From assembly GCA_017987615.1 (NCBI GenBank), contig JAGNTI010000051.1, positions 1-8,743 of the forward strand: a DNA stretch of 8,743 nucleotides. The letters are read 5' to 3'. Position 1 is the first letter of the stretch, and each line of letters begins with the position of its first letter. Source of the DNA: Sediminibacterium sp. (GTDB lineage Bacteria > Bacteroidota > Bacteroidia > Chitinophagales > Chitinophagaceae). Shown here in pieces: positions 1-7,342 of this stretch. Below the pieces are notes generated by a model. It saw only the letters and a list, made by a program, of their open reading frames with translations, was not told the origin of the DNA and made no database searches. The translations under genes were made by a program, and so were the position numbers.

Positions 1-126
1 ATGGTTCCTTTATATGGTTTTGATGGCATTCCATTTAATGTATTAATTGACCCTTCTGGTAAAATTATTGCGAGCAGTTTAAGAGGTGAAGATTTAGAAA
101 AAACATTAGCAGCGGTTTTGAAATAA
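1..126 (+). CDS. C-terminal fragment of a thioredoxin-fold thiol-disulfide oxidoreductase (TlpA/AhpC-TSA-like), 5' end outside window
   Basis: The first 41 codons of the window, in frame 1 and ending in TAA, encode the tail of a thioredoxin-like protein. Visible signatures are the Gly-Ile-Pro segment (residues 9-11 of the fragment, the cis-proline of the fold), followed by the beta-strand NVLIDPSGKII and a short final helix after LRGEDLE. This cis-Pro, strand, 'DPxGKI' order is typical of Bacteroidota TlpA/ResA-like and AhpC-TSA-like proteins, which handle thiol-disulfide exchange in the envelope. The CxxC or peroxidatic cysteine region lies upstream of the window, so oxidoreductase and peroxiredoxin-like types cannot be told apart. 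The ATG at position 1 is probably an internal Met, because 41 residues cannot form the domain. The gene converges on the susD-like gene and ends 17 bp before a strong hairpin terminator. Confidence 0.8.
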   Translation: MVPLYGFDGIPFNVLIDPSGKIIASSLRGEDLEKTLAAVLK

Positions 127-143
127 ATGCTACAATTGATGAT

Positions 144-181
144 AAAAAAAATGGCGCTCGAAATCGAGCGCCATTTTTTTT
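144..181. terminator. Bidirectional intrinsic terminator between convergent genes
   Basis: A perfect 17-bp inverted repeat (144-160 with 165-181) flanks a 4-nt AAAT loop. The inner nine pairs are GC-rich (TGGCGCTCG / CGAGCGCCA). The outer eight pairs are A on the left and T on the right, so each strand gives a GC-rich stem followed by a U-tract. The hairpin lies 17 bp past the stop of the + strand thioredoxin-fold gene and 18 bp past the stop of the minus-strand susD-like gene. It is well placed to end both transcripts. Confidence 0.93.
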
Positions 182-199
182 ATTGAATAACTCAATGAA

Positions 200-1720
200 T
201 TACCATCCTGGATTTTGAACTAGGTTGGTGTTGATATTGATTTCATATGTAGGAATACCCCATACAAACTGTGGGTTACTAGCCGCTACATTAATTTGAT
301 GGTAGCTAGTAGCAGGTGTTGTATTGATAGCGCCTAAATTTTGAGGTGTACCTCTAGTAAAGCCTAACTTCCAACGCTTCAAGTCAAATAAACGGAAACC
401 TTCAAACGCTAATTCTCTGGTTCTTTCGTTTCTGATTTCAGTCATTAAAGCAGCACCGGTTAAACCAGATAATGCGGTTAACCCTCTAGCAGTACGAAGT
501 TTATTTAAAGTCGATAAAGCAAGCGCTTCACTAGCACCACCTGCGTTAGCAGCGGCTTCTGCGTAAATTAAGAACTGCTCTGCAGAACGGAACACTTTTG
601 GTGCATGTTGGTAGTTTGTATAGGTGCTTGTAAAGAGTGCTGGATTACCAGGAAATTTATTAACACACCACAAATTTGGATAGTTTACACCTTGAACAAT
701 AGCAGGAAGTTGTTTCAAGTAAACACTTTTTCTGAAATCCGCAGCATCGTATAAATTAACGAAATCTACAGTTGGGATAAAATCAGGTGTAAACTTACCT
801 GTTGCACCATTAAAACCTAAATAAATAGAGTTGGTATTAGCCTGCTCTGTTTGTTTAACTACTGCAGAATTGAAAATAACTTCTGTAGCCAAGTCATTGG
901 TCCACATGTTATTTAAATTGGTGAGCGTGCTAACTAATGGATACTTATTAGCAGTAATAATCGTGTTAGCTGCAGCCATTGCACCTGTCCAATCTTGCAT
1001 GTGTAAACGAACACGTGCTTCAAGAGCAGTAGCAACATCAATATTAAATCTGGTAGCACCTGGAGCTCCAGCAGAGCTAGCTAAATTTAATTTAGCAGTA
1101 GCGATATCAGATAAAATTTGATCATACACTTTTTGTACGGTTGCTCTAGCAGGTCTTGCATTGATATTAAATTCTAATACCAATGGCACACCTAAATCGG
1201 TAGCAGCAGTTGCTTTATCATACGCTTTAGCAAAACGTAAAACTAATTCTGAATAGTAATACGCACGCGCTAAGTATGCATCTCCCTTGTATTTGTTTAA
1301 GGTTGTTGCTTCAGCAGCAGTAGCCGTTTTGATTGTTTCAAAACCAGCAATACAGGTATTGATGTTTCTTAAAGCAAAGTAGTAACCAGACCAAGAGCCA
1401 CTTAAAGCACCATCATCTGCTAGATAGCTAGTTCCCCATCTGTGCGGGTTACCATTTCTGTTACCAAAATCTAGGGTAGCGTTTAATTGGTCTGCTTGCA
1501 CATCTTGAGAGATGTTGTAAGAACCATACACTCTACCACGAAAATCTGCGTACAAACCTGTGTTCCATGTTGCAGCATCTTTTACCGTTTTAAATGATTG
1601 AGACAACTCAATACTATTGTACGGATATAGGTCAAGCTTTTTTTCGCAAGATCCCAATGAAAGGATTGCTGCAAAAGCGACCATGTTTTTTATAAGTAAT
1701 TTTTTCATTTTCATTTTCAT
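200..1720 (-). CDS. SusD/RagB-like outer-membrane surface lipoprotein (nutrient-binding partner of SusC)
   Basis: This 506-residue protein is a SusD/RagB-family lipoprotein that binds substrate at the cell surface and caps a SusC-type transporter. A short basic N-terminus and hydrophobic stretch lead to a lipobox with the acylated cysteine at residue 25 (LSLGSC), so the mature protein starts CEKKLD. The N-terminal TPR-like helices include DAYLARAYYYSELV (about 147-160). The family C-terminal signatures are FRSAEQFLIYAEAAA (about 377-391), the NERTRELAFEGFRLFDLKRW block (about 431-450) and the ending WGIPTYEI...LVQNPGW. Length is normal for the family. The gene starts 19 nt after the susC-like stop, so the two are almost certainly cotranscribed. 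There is no Shine-Dalgarno sequence. Three in-frame ATGs (codons 1, 3 and 5) sit in a tandem ATGAAA repeat, so the exact start is uncertain by up to four codons. Substrate is unknown, because no degradative enzyme is adjacent. Confidence 0.96.
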   Translation of the reverse strand: MKMKMKKLLIKNMVAFAAILSLGSCEKKLDLYPYNSIELSQSFKTVKDAATWNTGLYADFRGRVYGSYNISQDVQADQLNATLDFGNRNGNPHRWGTSYLADDGALSGSWSGYYFALRNINTCIAGFETIKTATAAEATTLNKYKGDAYLARAYYYSELVLRFAKAYDKATAATDLGVPLVLEFNINARPARATVQKVYDQILSDIATAKLNLASSAGAPGATRFNIDVATALEARVRLHMQDWTGAMAAANTIITANKYPLVSTLTNLNNMWTNDLATEVIFNSAVVKQTEQANTNSIYLGFNGATGKFTPDFIPTVDFVNLYDAADFRKSVYLKQLPAIVQGVNYPNLWCVNKFPGNPALFTSTYTNYQHAPKVFRSAEQFLIYAEAAANAGGASEALALSTLNKLRTARGLTALSGLTGAALMTEIRNERTRELAFEGFRLFDLKRWKLGFTRGTPQNLGAINTTPATSYHQINVAASNPQFVWGIPTYEININTNLVQNPGW

Positions 1721-1739
1721 TTAACTGGTTATGTAAAGC

Positions 1740-4700
1740 TTAGAACTGAAGATTTAAACCAACAGCAACTTGACTTGTGTTAGGGTTAGCACCTAAAGAT
1801 ACGTTGGTATCAACCTCAGGATCAGGACCAGAATAATTAGTAAGAGTCCAAATGTTACGGAAAGTAACATAGAACTTAGCAGCAGATAAAACTTTTTGCT
1901 TGTTCAATAAAGTTTTTGAAAAATCGTAAGCAAAAGTTAATGCCTTCAAACGCATAAATGAAGCGTCTTCAATTAACCTTGTATCAAACTGCGTAAACTG
2001 AACACCATATCTAGGGAAACGAGCCTGATCACCTGGTTTTTGCCAGTAGTTAAGCACTGTATTAGATTGGTTATAACCAGTAAATTGGTTTGGATTTTCA
2101 AAGAAATAACGGTCGTTATTGATCATGTATTTGCCTTTAGAAAAAGAGAAATCTGCACTTACAGAAAACTCTCTTACACCAGCGCTAAATCCAAAACCAC
2201 CATTAAACGGCGCATATCTTTTAATGCCTGTGTTTTGTTGTAAACCAGCACTGTTAAATGCATTTGTAGTTGCATCTTTTGTTGTTTCAACAATTTTATT
2301 AGGATCTGTATTTGGTCTGTACCAAGTAGCGTCTCCATTAGCAGGGTTTACACCCGCCCAAATAGGATAGAAATAAGATACTGGTTGACCTACAGCCCAA
2401 CAAACACCTGTGTTAGGAATGATCCAGTATTGTTTGCCTTGGAATAATTCTGTAATTTTTTGTTCTACATAACCAACGTTTACATACACATTCAAGAATG
2501 AAGTTCTCTTTTTGATGAAATCATAATTGATGTTTGCGTTGAAACCTGAGTTCTTTAAGCTACCTACGTTAGAAGTAACAGAAGAGAAACCAGAAGTGTA
2601 TGGGAACGGAACGCTAATTAACATGCTAGAAGTTACACGATCAAAATATTCGATATCTAAATTAAGCTTGTTAAATAAAGTTGCTTGTGTTCCAATGTTA
2701 ATTTGTCTTTGTGTTTCCCAAGATAATTCTGGGTTACCCGCAGAGCTCACACCCCATCCTGGAGCAGAGTTGTATAGGTTGGTTCCAACAGTAGCTAAAG
2801 ATTGGTAGTTACCAATTGATGAGTTACCACTTGTACCAATGCTTCCTTTTACTACTAAGCTGTTAATCCAATTAACATTTTGTAAGAATTTTTCGTTTTT
2901 AGCTTTCCACATTAAACCTGCAGAATAAAAAGTAGCGCCTCTTAAAGCTCTACCAAAACGAGATGATTGGTCATTACGAATAGATAAGTCGATAAAATAT
3001 TTAGAATCTAAATTATAGTTTAAACGACCAAAATAAGACGCAAACGCATACTCATCCATTGATGAACCAGCTTGGAAACCAGTAGGACCAGCAGACACCA
3101 ACATCAAACGGTCGTCTGTTTGACCTGTAGAAGATCCACTGAAACCATTTGAATTGTTTGAGATAAATTCTTGACCTGCAAGTAAAGTAAAGCTGTTACG
3201 CTCTTTAAATTTAAATGCATACTCTGCAGTATTGGTAATTGTTTTGGTAGTACCTCTAGAAAATGATTCAGAAGCTGCACCATTGTTTAGAGAACCTAAA
3301 TAAGAAGGTAATGTTTTACTAGAACCTCTGTAATCGTAAAACTCCATACCTGCTTGAGACTTAAGCGTAAAGCCAGCAAATGGATTTAACTGAATAAAAC
3401 CACTAGGGTTAAATTGCACGTTAGAGCCCTTACTTAGTAATTTATCCGCTAAATAATTAGGGTTGTAAAAGTTACCACCCGGAATGATATCTGGATATTT
3501 TACACCATTTGCATCATATGCAGAGTAGAAAGGTTGACGAAGTAAAGATAAACCTCTGTTCAATTGGTTTGATCCGTAAGGGTTTGTTTGTCTTTCATCA
3601 TAACCACCAGATAAGTTAACACCTAATTTAAACCAGTTGTTAACGGTAGTATTTAAGTTAGCACGCATCGTGTAACGCTCAAAATCTGAACGGTACGTTA
3701 GACCTTCTTGCTTAAATGCAGAACCTGAAATGTAATAGGTTGTTTTTCCACCACCACCAGAGATGTTTAAATCAATTTGTTGGGTAGGAATGTTTTCTTT
3801 GTAATACTGTTGGTACCATTTGGTATCTGCATTGTATGTTGCTAACAATGAAGAAACTTGAGCTGGAGTTCTAAAGCCAGTAGCAACCCAGAAATCTGTA
3901 AGTTGCTTTGTGCTCATGAAATTGTTAAATAGATCAAGCGTAGGCTTTACTAAATTAGAAACACCATACTGTGTTTGAACTGTAATTTTAGAACTGTTTA
4001 CTTTACCTTTTTTAGACGTAATATAAATTACACCATTAGCAGCTCTTGAACCATAAATTGAGGTAGAAGATGCGTCTTTTAATACAGTAACTGATTCAAA
4101 ATCTTCAGGGTTTAAACTAACAATTGTACCCGCATCGATAGGAATACCATCCATTACATATAATGGAGTTGAGCTTGCACCCAAAGATCCCACACCGTTT
4201 AAACGAACACTTGGTGTAGCAGAAGGCTCACCAGAGCTGTTATATACTTGCAAACCTGGTACTTTACCTTGTAAGGCATCAAACATGTTAGCAGTAGGCT
4301 TGTTTTGTAATTTTTCTGCGTTAACAGTTACAACAGAACCTGTAACATCTGATTTCTTTTTTGCAGCACCATAACCAACTACAACTACTTCATCTAAAGC
4401 ATCTGCAGCAGAAGCTGTTAGTGAAGCATTTGCTGTATTGTTGGCAGCAATTGTAATGTCTTTTTGAACAAAGTTTAACGAAGAAACCGTTAACACTTTA
4501 ACTGTGTTAGGCACCGTTAATTTAAAGGTACCATCAGCAGCTGTGGTTGTACCACCTTTTGATGATTTAGCAACTACGCTTGCACCAGCAATTGCAGCGC
4601 CTTTCTCATCAGTAACCTTACCGGTAACCGTGCGGTTTTGTGCGAACGACTGCGTAAAAGCAAGTGTTGCACACAAAATCATGACAACTAATTTTCTCAT
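1740..4700 (-). CDS. SusC/RagA-like TonB-linked outer-membrane transporter
   Basis: This 986-residue protein is a SusC/RagA-family TonB-dependent outer-membrane transporter. It would import oligomers held by the SusD-like partner, using energy passed on by TonB-ExbBD. In order it has a signal peptide (1-21, likely cut after SFAQ), a carboxypeptidase-regulatory-like beta-sandwich (about 22-97, starting RTVTGKVTDEKG), the SusC hallmark LDEVVVVGYG (102-111), and a plug domain (about 115-233) with PLYVMDGIPID and SIYGSRAANGVIYITSKKG. The remainder is a beta-barrel rich in alternating aromatic strands and ends in a terminal Phe (VGLNLQF), as expected of BAM substrates. Length is typical and the frame is intact. 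There is no N-terminal STN (secretin/TonB short N-terminal) domain, so control by a FecI/FecR-type anti-sigma pathway is unlikely. The ATG is preceded by A-rich AAACCAAAAT instead of a Shine-Dalgarno sequence, as is common in Bacteroidota. Confidence 0.97.
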   Translation of the reverse strand: MRKLVVMILCATLAFTQSFAQNRTVTGKVTDEKGAAIAGASVVAKSSKGGTTTAADGTFKLTVPNTVKVLTVSSLNFVQKDITIAANNTANASLTASAADALDEVVVVGYGAAKKKSDVTGSVVTVNAEKLQNKPTANMFDALQGKVPGLQVYNSSGEPSATPSVRLNGVGSLGASSTPLYVMDGIPIDAGTIVSLNPEDFESVTVLKDASSTSIYGSRAANGVIYITSKKGKVNSSKITVQTQYGVSNLVKPTLDLFNNFMSTKQLTDFWVATGFRTPAQVSSLLATYNADTKWYQQYYKENIPTQQIDLNISGGGGKTTYYISGSAFKQEGLTYRSDFERYTMRANLNTTVNNWFKLGVNLSGGYDERQTNPYGSNQLNRGLSLLRQPFYSAYDANGVKYPDIIPGGNFYNPNYLADKLLSKGSNVQFNPSGFIQLNPFAGFTLKSQAGMEFYDYRGSSKTLPSYLGSLNNGAASESFSRGTTKTITNTAEYAFKFKERNSFTLLAGQEFISNNSNGFSGSSTGQTDDRLMLVSAGPTGFQAGSSMDEYAFASYFGRLNYNLDSKYFIDLSIRNDQSSRFGRALRGATFYSAGLMWKAKNEKFLQNVNWINSLVVKGSIGTSGNSSIGNYQSLATVGTNLYNSAPGWGVSSAGNPELSWETQRQINIGTQATLFNKLNLDIEYFDRVTSSMLISVPFPYTSGFSSVTSNVGSLKNSGFNANINYDFIKKRTSFLNVYVNVGYVEQKITELFQGKQYWIIPNTGVCWAVGQPVSYFYPIWAGVNPANGDATWYRPNTDPNKIVETTKDATTNAFNSAGLQQNTGIKRYAPFNGGFGFSAGVREFSVSADFSFSKGKYMINNDRYFFENPNQFTGYNQSNTVLNYWQKPGDQARFPRYGVQFTQFDTRLIEDASFMRLKALTFAYDFSKTLLNKQKVLSAAKFYVTFRNIWTLTNYSGPDPEVDTNVSLGANPNTSQVAVGLNLQF

Positions 4701-4951
4701 ATTTTGGTTTTTAATGTAAAAATGCAGACGCTAATTTAATAAAATATTAACTTAAAGACCCGTTTTTCATGCGTTAAATACTAGAATTTCTACGATTACA
4801 CGCCATTTTAGCCAAAATAATGACCTTACACTATTATAATCTATTGATTATCAACTATATAAAATAATGCTGAATGATATATAGAATGTTCGTCATATGA
4901 TACAGTCTGATTGAGCATTCTACAACAAAATCTGCTAAAAGACAATCGACA
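4701..4951. other. Intergenic region upstream of the susC-like gene, expected to hold its promoter
   Basis: This 251-bp AT-rich spacer separates the MMPL stop from the susC-like start and is the only place for a susCD promoter. I found no clean match to the Bacteroidota consensus (TTG about 20 nt before TAnnTTTG). The nearest -7-like string on the minus strand is TTATTTTG (4820-4813), and it lacks a TTG at the right distance. Two 11-bp palindromes with a one-base centre occur: TTGAT-T-ATCAA (4844-4854) and TAGAA-T-TTCTA on the + strand (4782-4792). Either could be a regulator site, but both are short enough for chance in such DNA. No coding potential was seen. Confidence 0.5.
4866..4919 (-). 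repeat. Imperfect inverted repeat downstream of the MMPL gene
   Basis: On the minus strand AATGCTCAAT (4919-4910) pairs with ATTCAGCATT (4875-4866) with one mismatch. The arms flank a 34-nt loop and are followed by ATTTTAT. It begins about 30 bp past the MMPL stop, so it could be a weak terminator or a regulatory element for the susC-like gene. The long loop and low GC make a conventional intrinsic terminator doubtful. Confidence 0.25.
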
Positions 4952-7285
4952 CTAGCTTTTACGCTTCTGAAAATGCAAAATGAGCACCGGTAAAAGGATC
5001 AAATTGGTTAATGTACCCACAATAAGGGTTAAAGATGTAAGCCAGCCCAGTGCTTTGGTACCTCCAAAATCACTGATACAAAAGATAATAAACCCTGCAA
5101 TCAGCACCAGTGAGGTATAAATAATACTAATCCCCGTGTGCTTGATGGTTTGAATCAGTGTAGGGCCCACCTGGTTATTATAATGTGGTAATTCTTGTTT
5201 GTAATTGATTAAAAATCTAATGGTTACATCAATTGCGATACCCAAGGCAATGCTAAATATTAATACCGTAGAAGGCTTTAAGGCAATGCCAGCCCAACCC
5301 ATTACCCCTGCTGTAATCACAAGTGGAATAACGTTTGGAATTAAAGAACAAAGCAGTATTCGAATAGACCTAAATAAATAAAGCATACAAAGTGCAATAA
5401 GTAAAAATGCCCAAACAATACTTTCTTCAAGACCTTTAATAATAAAACTAGAGCCTTCTAAAAATGTAATGGTACTGCCGGTAAATGTTACTTTATAATG
5501 CGCCGTGTCAAAAATTTCTGCGGCTTTTGTTTCAAAATCTTTGATTAAAACCGGAAGTTTTGCACTTCCAATATCTTTCATATTTACACTAATGCGCGCC
5601 ACCTGCTTTGTGCTATCCATAAAACTATTTAGCAGTTTAGCAACACCTTCTTTTTTAACCTGAACCCCCGAATCTTGTGGCGCTGGTGACTTTAAGTAAG
5701 GTCCCATAAAGGCGAGGTCTCCTTCGTAAGGAATATCATAACTTAAGGTATCACCATCGTAGTACGCCTGCTTTGCAAATTTTAACCCTTCTACAAACGA
5801 TAGTGGTCTTGCTGTTTCGGGGTGCGCTGCTATGTACACAGACAACTCTTCAATTTTTGAAATAGGACCGGTGGTGCGGAGTAAACCATTTTTCTTTTTG
5901 GTATCCACCATAATTTCAAGTGGCATAACACCGCCAAAATTCTTTTCAAACCATTTAAGGTCGGTGTAAATTTTATCTTGCTTAGGAAGGTCATCCACAA
6001 TAAATCCTTCCGACTTTAACTTGCTCATTCCAATGAGTGCAAACACGGTAATAACAATAGTTACACCATATACCCAGCGCGCATGATGAAAAGTCCAACG
6101 TTCTATTTTAACCAATAATTTTTCTAAAATTTTATTGTCGAGATAACGTGTATGTTTTGGTTTAGGCGCTGGTAAATAACTAAGCACCGCGGGAATAAAC
6201 ACCAGCGAGATAAAAAACAACACCATAATGTTGATTCCGGCAACAAGTCCAAACTCTTTTAAGAGCGCACTTTTTGTTAAAGCAAATACAGCAAATCCAA
6301 TAGCCGCAGCAATATTGCAAAACAGAGTTACAATACCCATTCGGCCCACCATGGTAATGATTGCTTTGCTTTTATCTTTTAATTCTAAAAACGCAGTATG
6401 GTATTTATTAAAAAAGTAAATACAGTTAGGAATACCTATTACCACAACAAGTGGTGGAATCAGCGCTGTTAAGAGTGTTATTTTATACCCAAGTAAAACA
6501 ACGGTTCCGAGGCTCCAAATAACACCAATGGCAACAACTACCATACTCATAAGCATGGCGCTAATTGATCTGAAAAATAATAGCAGCGTTAAAGCAGATA
6601 AAACAAAAGAGGCAATTAAAAAGATATTCATTTCCTTTTTAATTCTATCAGCAACAATCGTTCTAATGTATGGAAGCCCACTTAAGCGAACTGTTGAGTT
6701 TGTTTCTTTTTCAAATGTTTGAATCGCTTTATTGATTTCTTGAATAAGCGCGGATCTGTTTTTTGAATTGATAATCGCCCCATCTAATGAAACGCCCATT
6801 AAATATGCGTTTGAATTAGGGCTGTAGAGTAAAGTTTTATAAAAAGGTAGCGACTTAAATACAAGTGCAGCGCTATCCAAAACCACTTGACTCGTATAAG
6901 GCGGTGTAAATATTTTTACAGATTTAAACTGCGCAGCAGCCGTATCATTAATTAGATTTACAACATCCGGTATATTTAAAATAGCTGTTACACCTTGTAT
7001 ACTTTTAATTGTTTTTTGTAGTTGAGCAACTGCATTAAAATAAGATTTCTCATAAAAATGATCCGATTCAAAACCCACAACCATGGTATTGCCATCTGTG
7101 CCAAAACGTTTTAAAAATGCTTGATAATCTTGGTATTTAGGATTGTCGGTTGGAATCGCTCTTGTAAACTCGTAACTAAGCGACACTTTTGAAGCGTGAT
7201 ACCCCATAAAACAGGTACTGCCTAATAAAGCAAGGAGTAAAAAAACGCGACGTTTTATGATCCATTGTCCTAAAGTATACCACAT
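4952..7285 (-). CDS. RND-superfamily transporter, MMPL/HAE3 type (predicted lipid or hydrophobic-compound exporter)
   Basis: This 777-residue inner-membrane protein has the duplicated RND plan: one membrane helix, a large periplasmic domain and five helices, twice over. TM1 is about 12-30, the first loop 31-217, and TM2-6 lie in 219-371. TM7 is about 404-420, the second loop 421-615, and TM8-12 lie in 620-771. The length and the lack of extra loops fit the MMPL/HAE3 group (COG1033-like, which includes hopanoid and other lipid exporters) better than the roughly 1000-residue AcrB group. The second half keeps the membrane motif GIAID (Asp686), a likely proton-relay residue. The equivalent position in the first half reads GIPNC (284-288), with no acidic residue. 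Substrate cannot be read from the sequence. The gene follows the PAP2-like gene by 57 nt on the same strand, so cotranscription is plausible. The start is the only ATG that precedes TM1. Confidence 0.9.
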   Translation of the reverse strand: MWYTLGQWIIKRRVFLLLALLGSTCFMGYHASKVSLSYEFTRAIPTDNPKYQDYQAFLKRFGTDGNTMVVGFESDHFYEKSYFNAVAQLQKTIKSIQGVTAILNIPDVVNLINDTAAAQFKSVKIFTPPYTSQVVLDSAALVFKSLPFYKTLLYSPNSNAYLMGVSLDGAIINSKNRSALIQEINKAIQTFEKETNSTVRLSGLPYIRTIVADRIKKEMNIFLIASFVLSALTLLLFFRSISAMLMSMVVVAIGVIWSLGTVVLLGYKITLLTALIPPLVVVIGIPNCIYFFNKYHTAFLELKDKSKAIITMVGRMGIVTLFCNIAAAIGFAVFALTKSALLKEFGLVAGINIMVLFFISLVFIPAVLSYLPAPKPKHTRYLDNKILEKLLVKIERWTFHHARWVYGVTIVITVFALIGMSKLKSEGFIVDDLPKQDKIYTDLKWFEKNFGGVMPLEIMVDTKKKNGLLRTTGPISKIEELSVYIAAHPETARPLSFVEGLKFAKQAYYDGDTLSYDIPYEGDLAFMGPYLKSPAPQDSGVQVKKEGVAKLLNSFMDSTKQVARISVNMKDIGSAKLPVLIKDFETKAAEIFDTAHYKVTFTGSTITFLEGSSFIIKGLEESIVWAFLLIALCMLYLFRSIRILLCSLIPNVIPLVITAGVMGWAGIALKPSTVLIFSIALGIAIDVTIRFLINYKQELPHYNNQVGPTLIQTIKHTGISIIYTSLVLIAGFIIFCISDFGGTKALGWLTSLTLIVGTLTNLILLPVLILHFQKRKS

Positions 7286-7342
7286 AGTAGAGGGGTTTGA
7301 TTTTGCGGAGCAAAAGTCGGTTAAAAAACTCAGTTTTTATAT

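Noticed and set aside
1..126. A complete 41-residue small protein starting at ATG position 1
   Set aside because: The residues are the cis-Pro strand and last helix of a thioredoxin fold, which cannot stand alone. The ATG at the first base is coincident with the window edge.
831..1121. Plus-strand open frames inside the susD-, susC-, MMPL- and rpoN-coding regions (e.g. 831-1121, 2119-2370, 2527-2808, 4504-4719, 6228-6419, 8018-8221)
   Set aside because: All are antisense shadows of strongly supported genes, with no domain similarity I can recognise and no start context or neighbours to support them.
4802..4813. Possible sigma-54 promoter (GG...GC) upstream of the susC-like gene on the minus strand
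   Set aside because: The spacing between GG (4813-4812) and GC (4803-4802) is 8 nt instead of the required 10, and the surrounding bases do not match TGGCAC-N5-TTGC.
4831..4854. TTGATA ... TATAAT on the minus strand as a sigma-70-like promoter for the susC-like gene
   Set aside because: The two hexamers are only 10 nt apart, well short of the usual 17, and this phylum's main sigma factor prefers a different -7 sequence.
7324..7338. Small AAAAAC/GTTTTT hairpin between the PAP2-like and MMPL genes
   Set aside because: The stem is six pairs with a single G-C pair and a 3-nt loop, too weak to call a terminator. It overlaps ordinary A/T runs.
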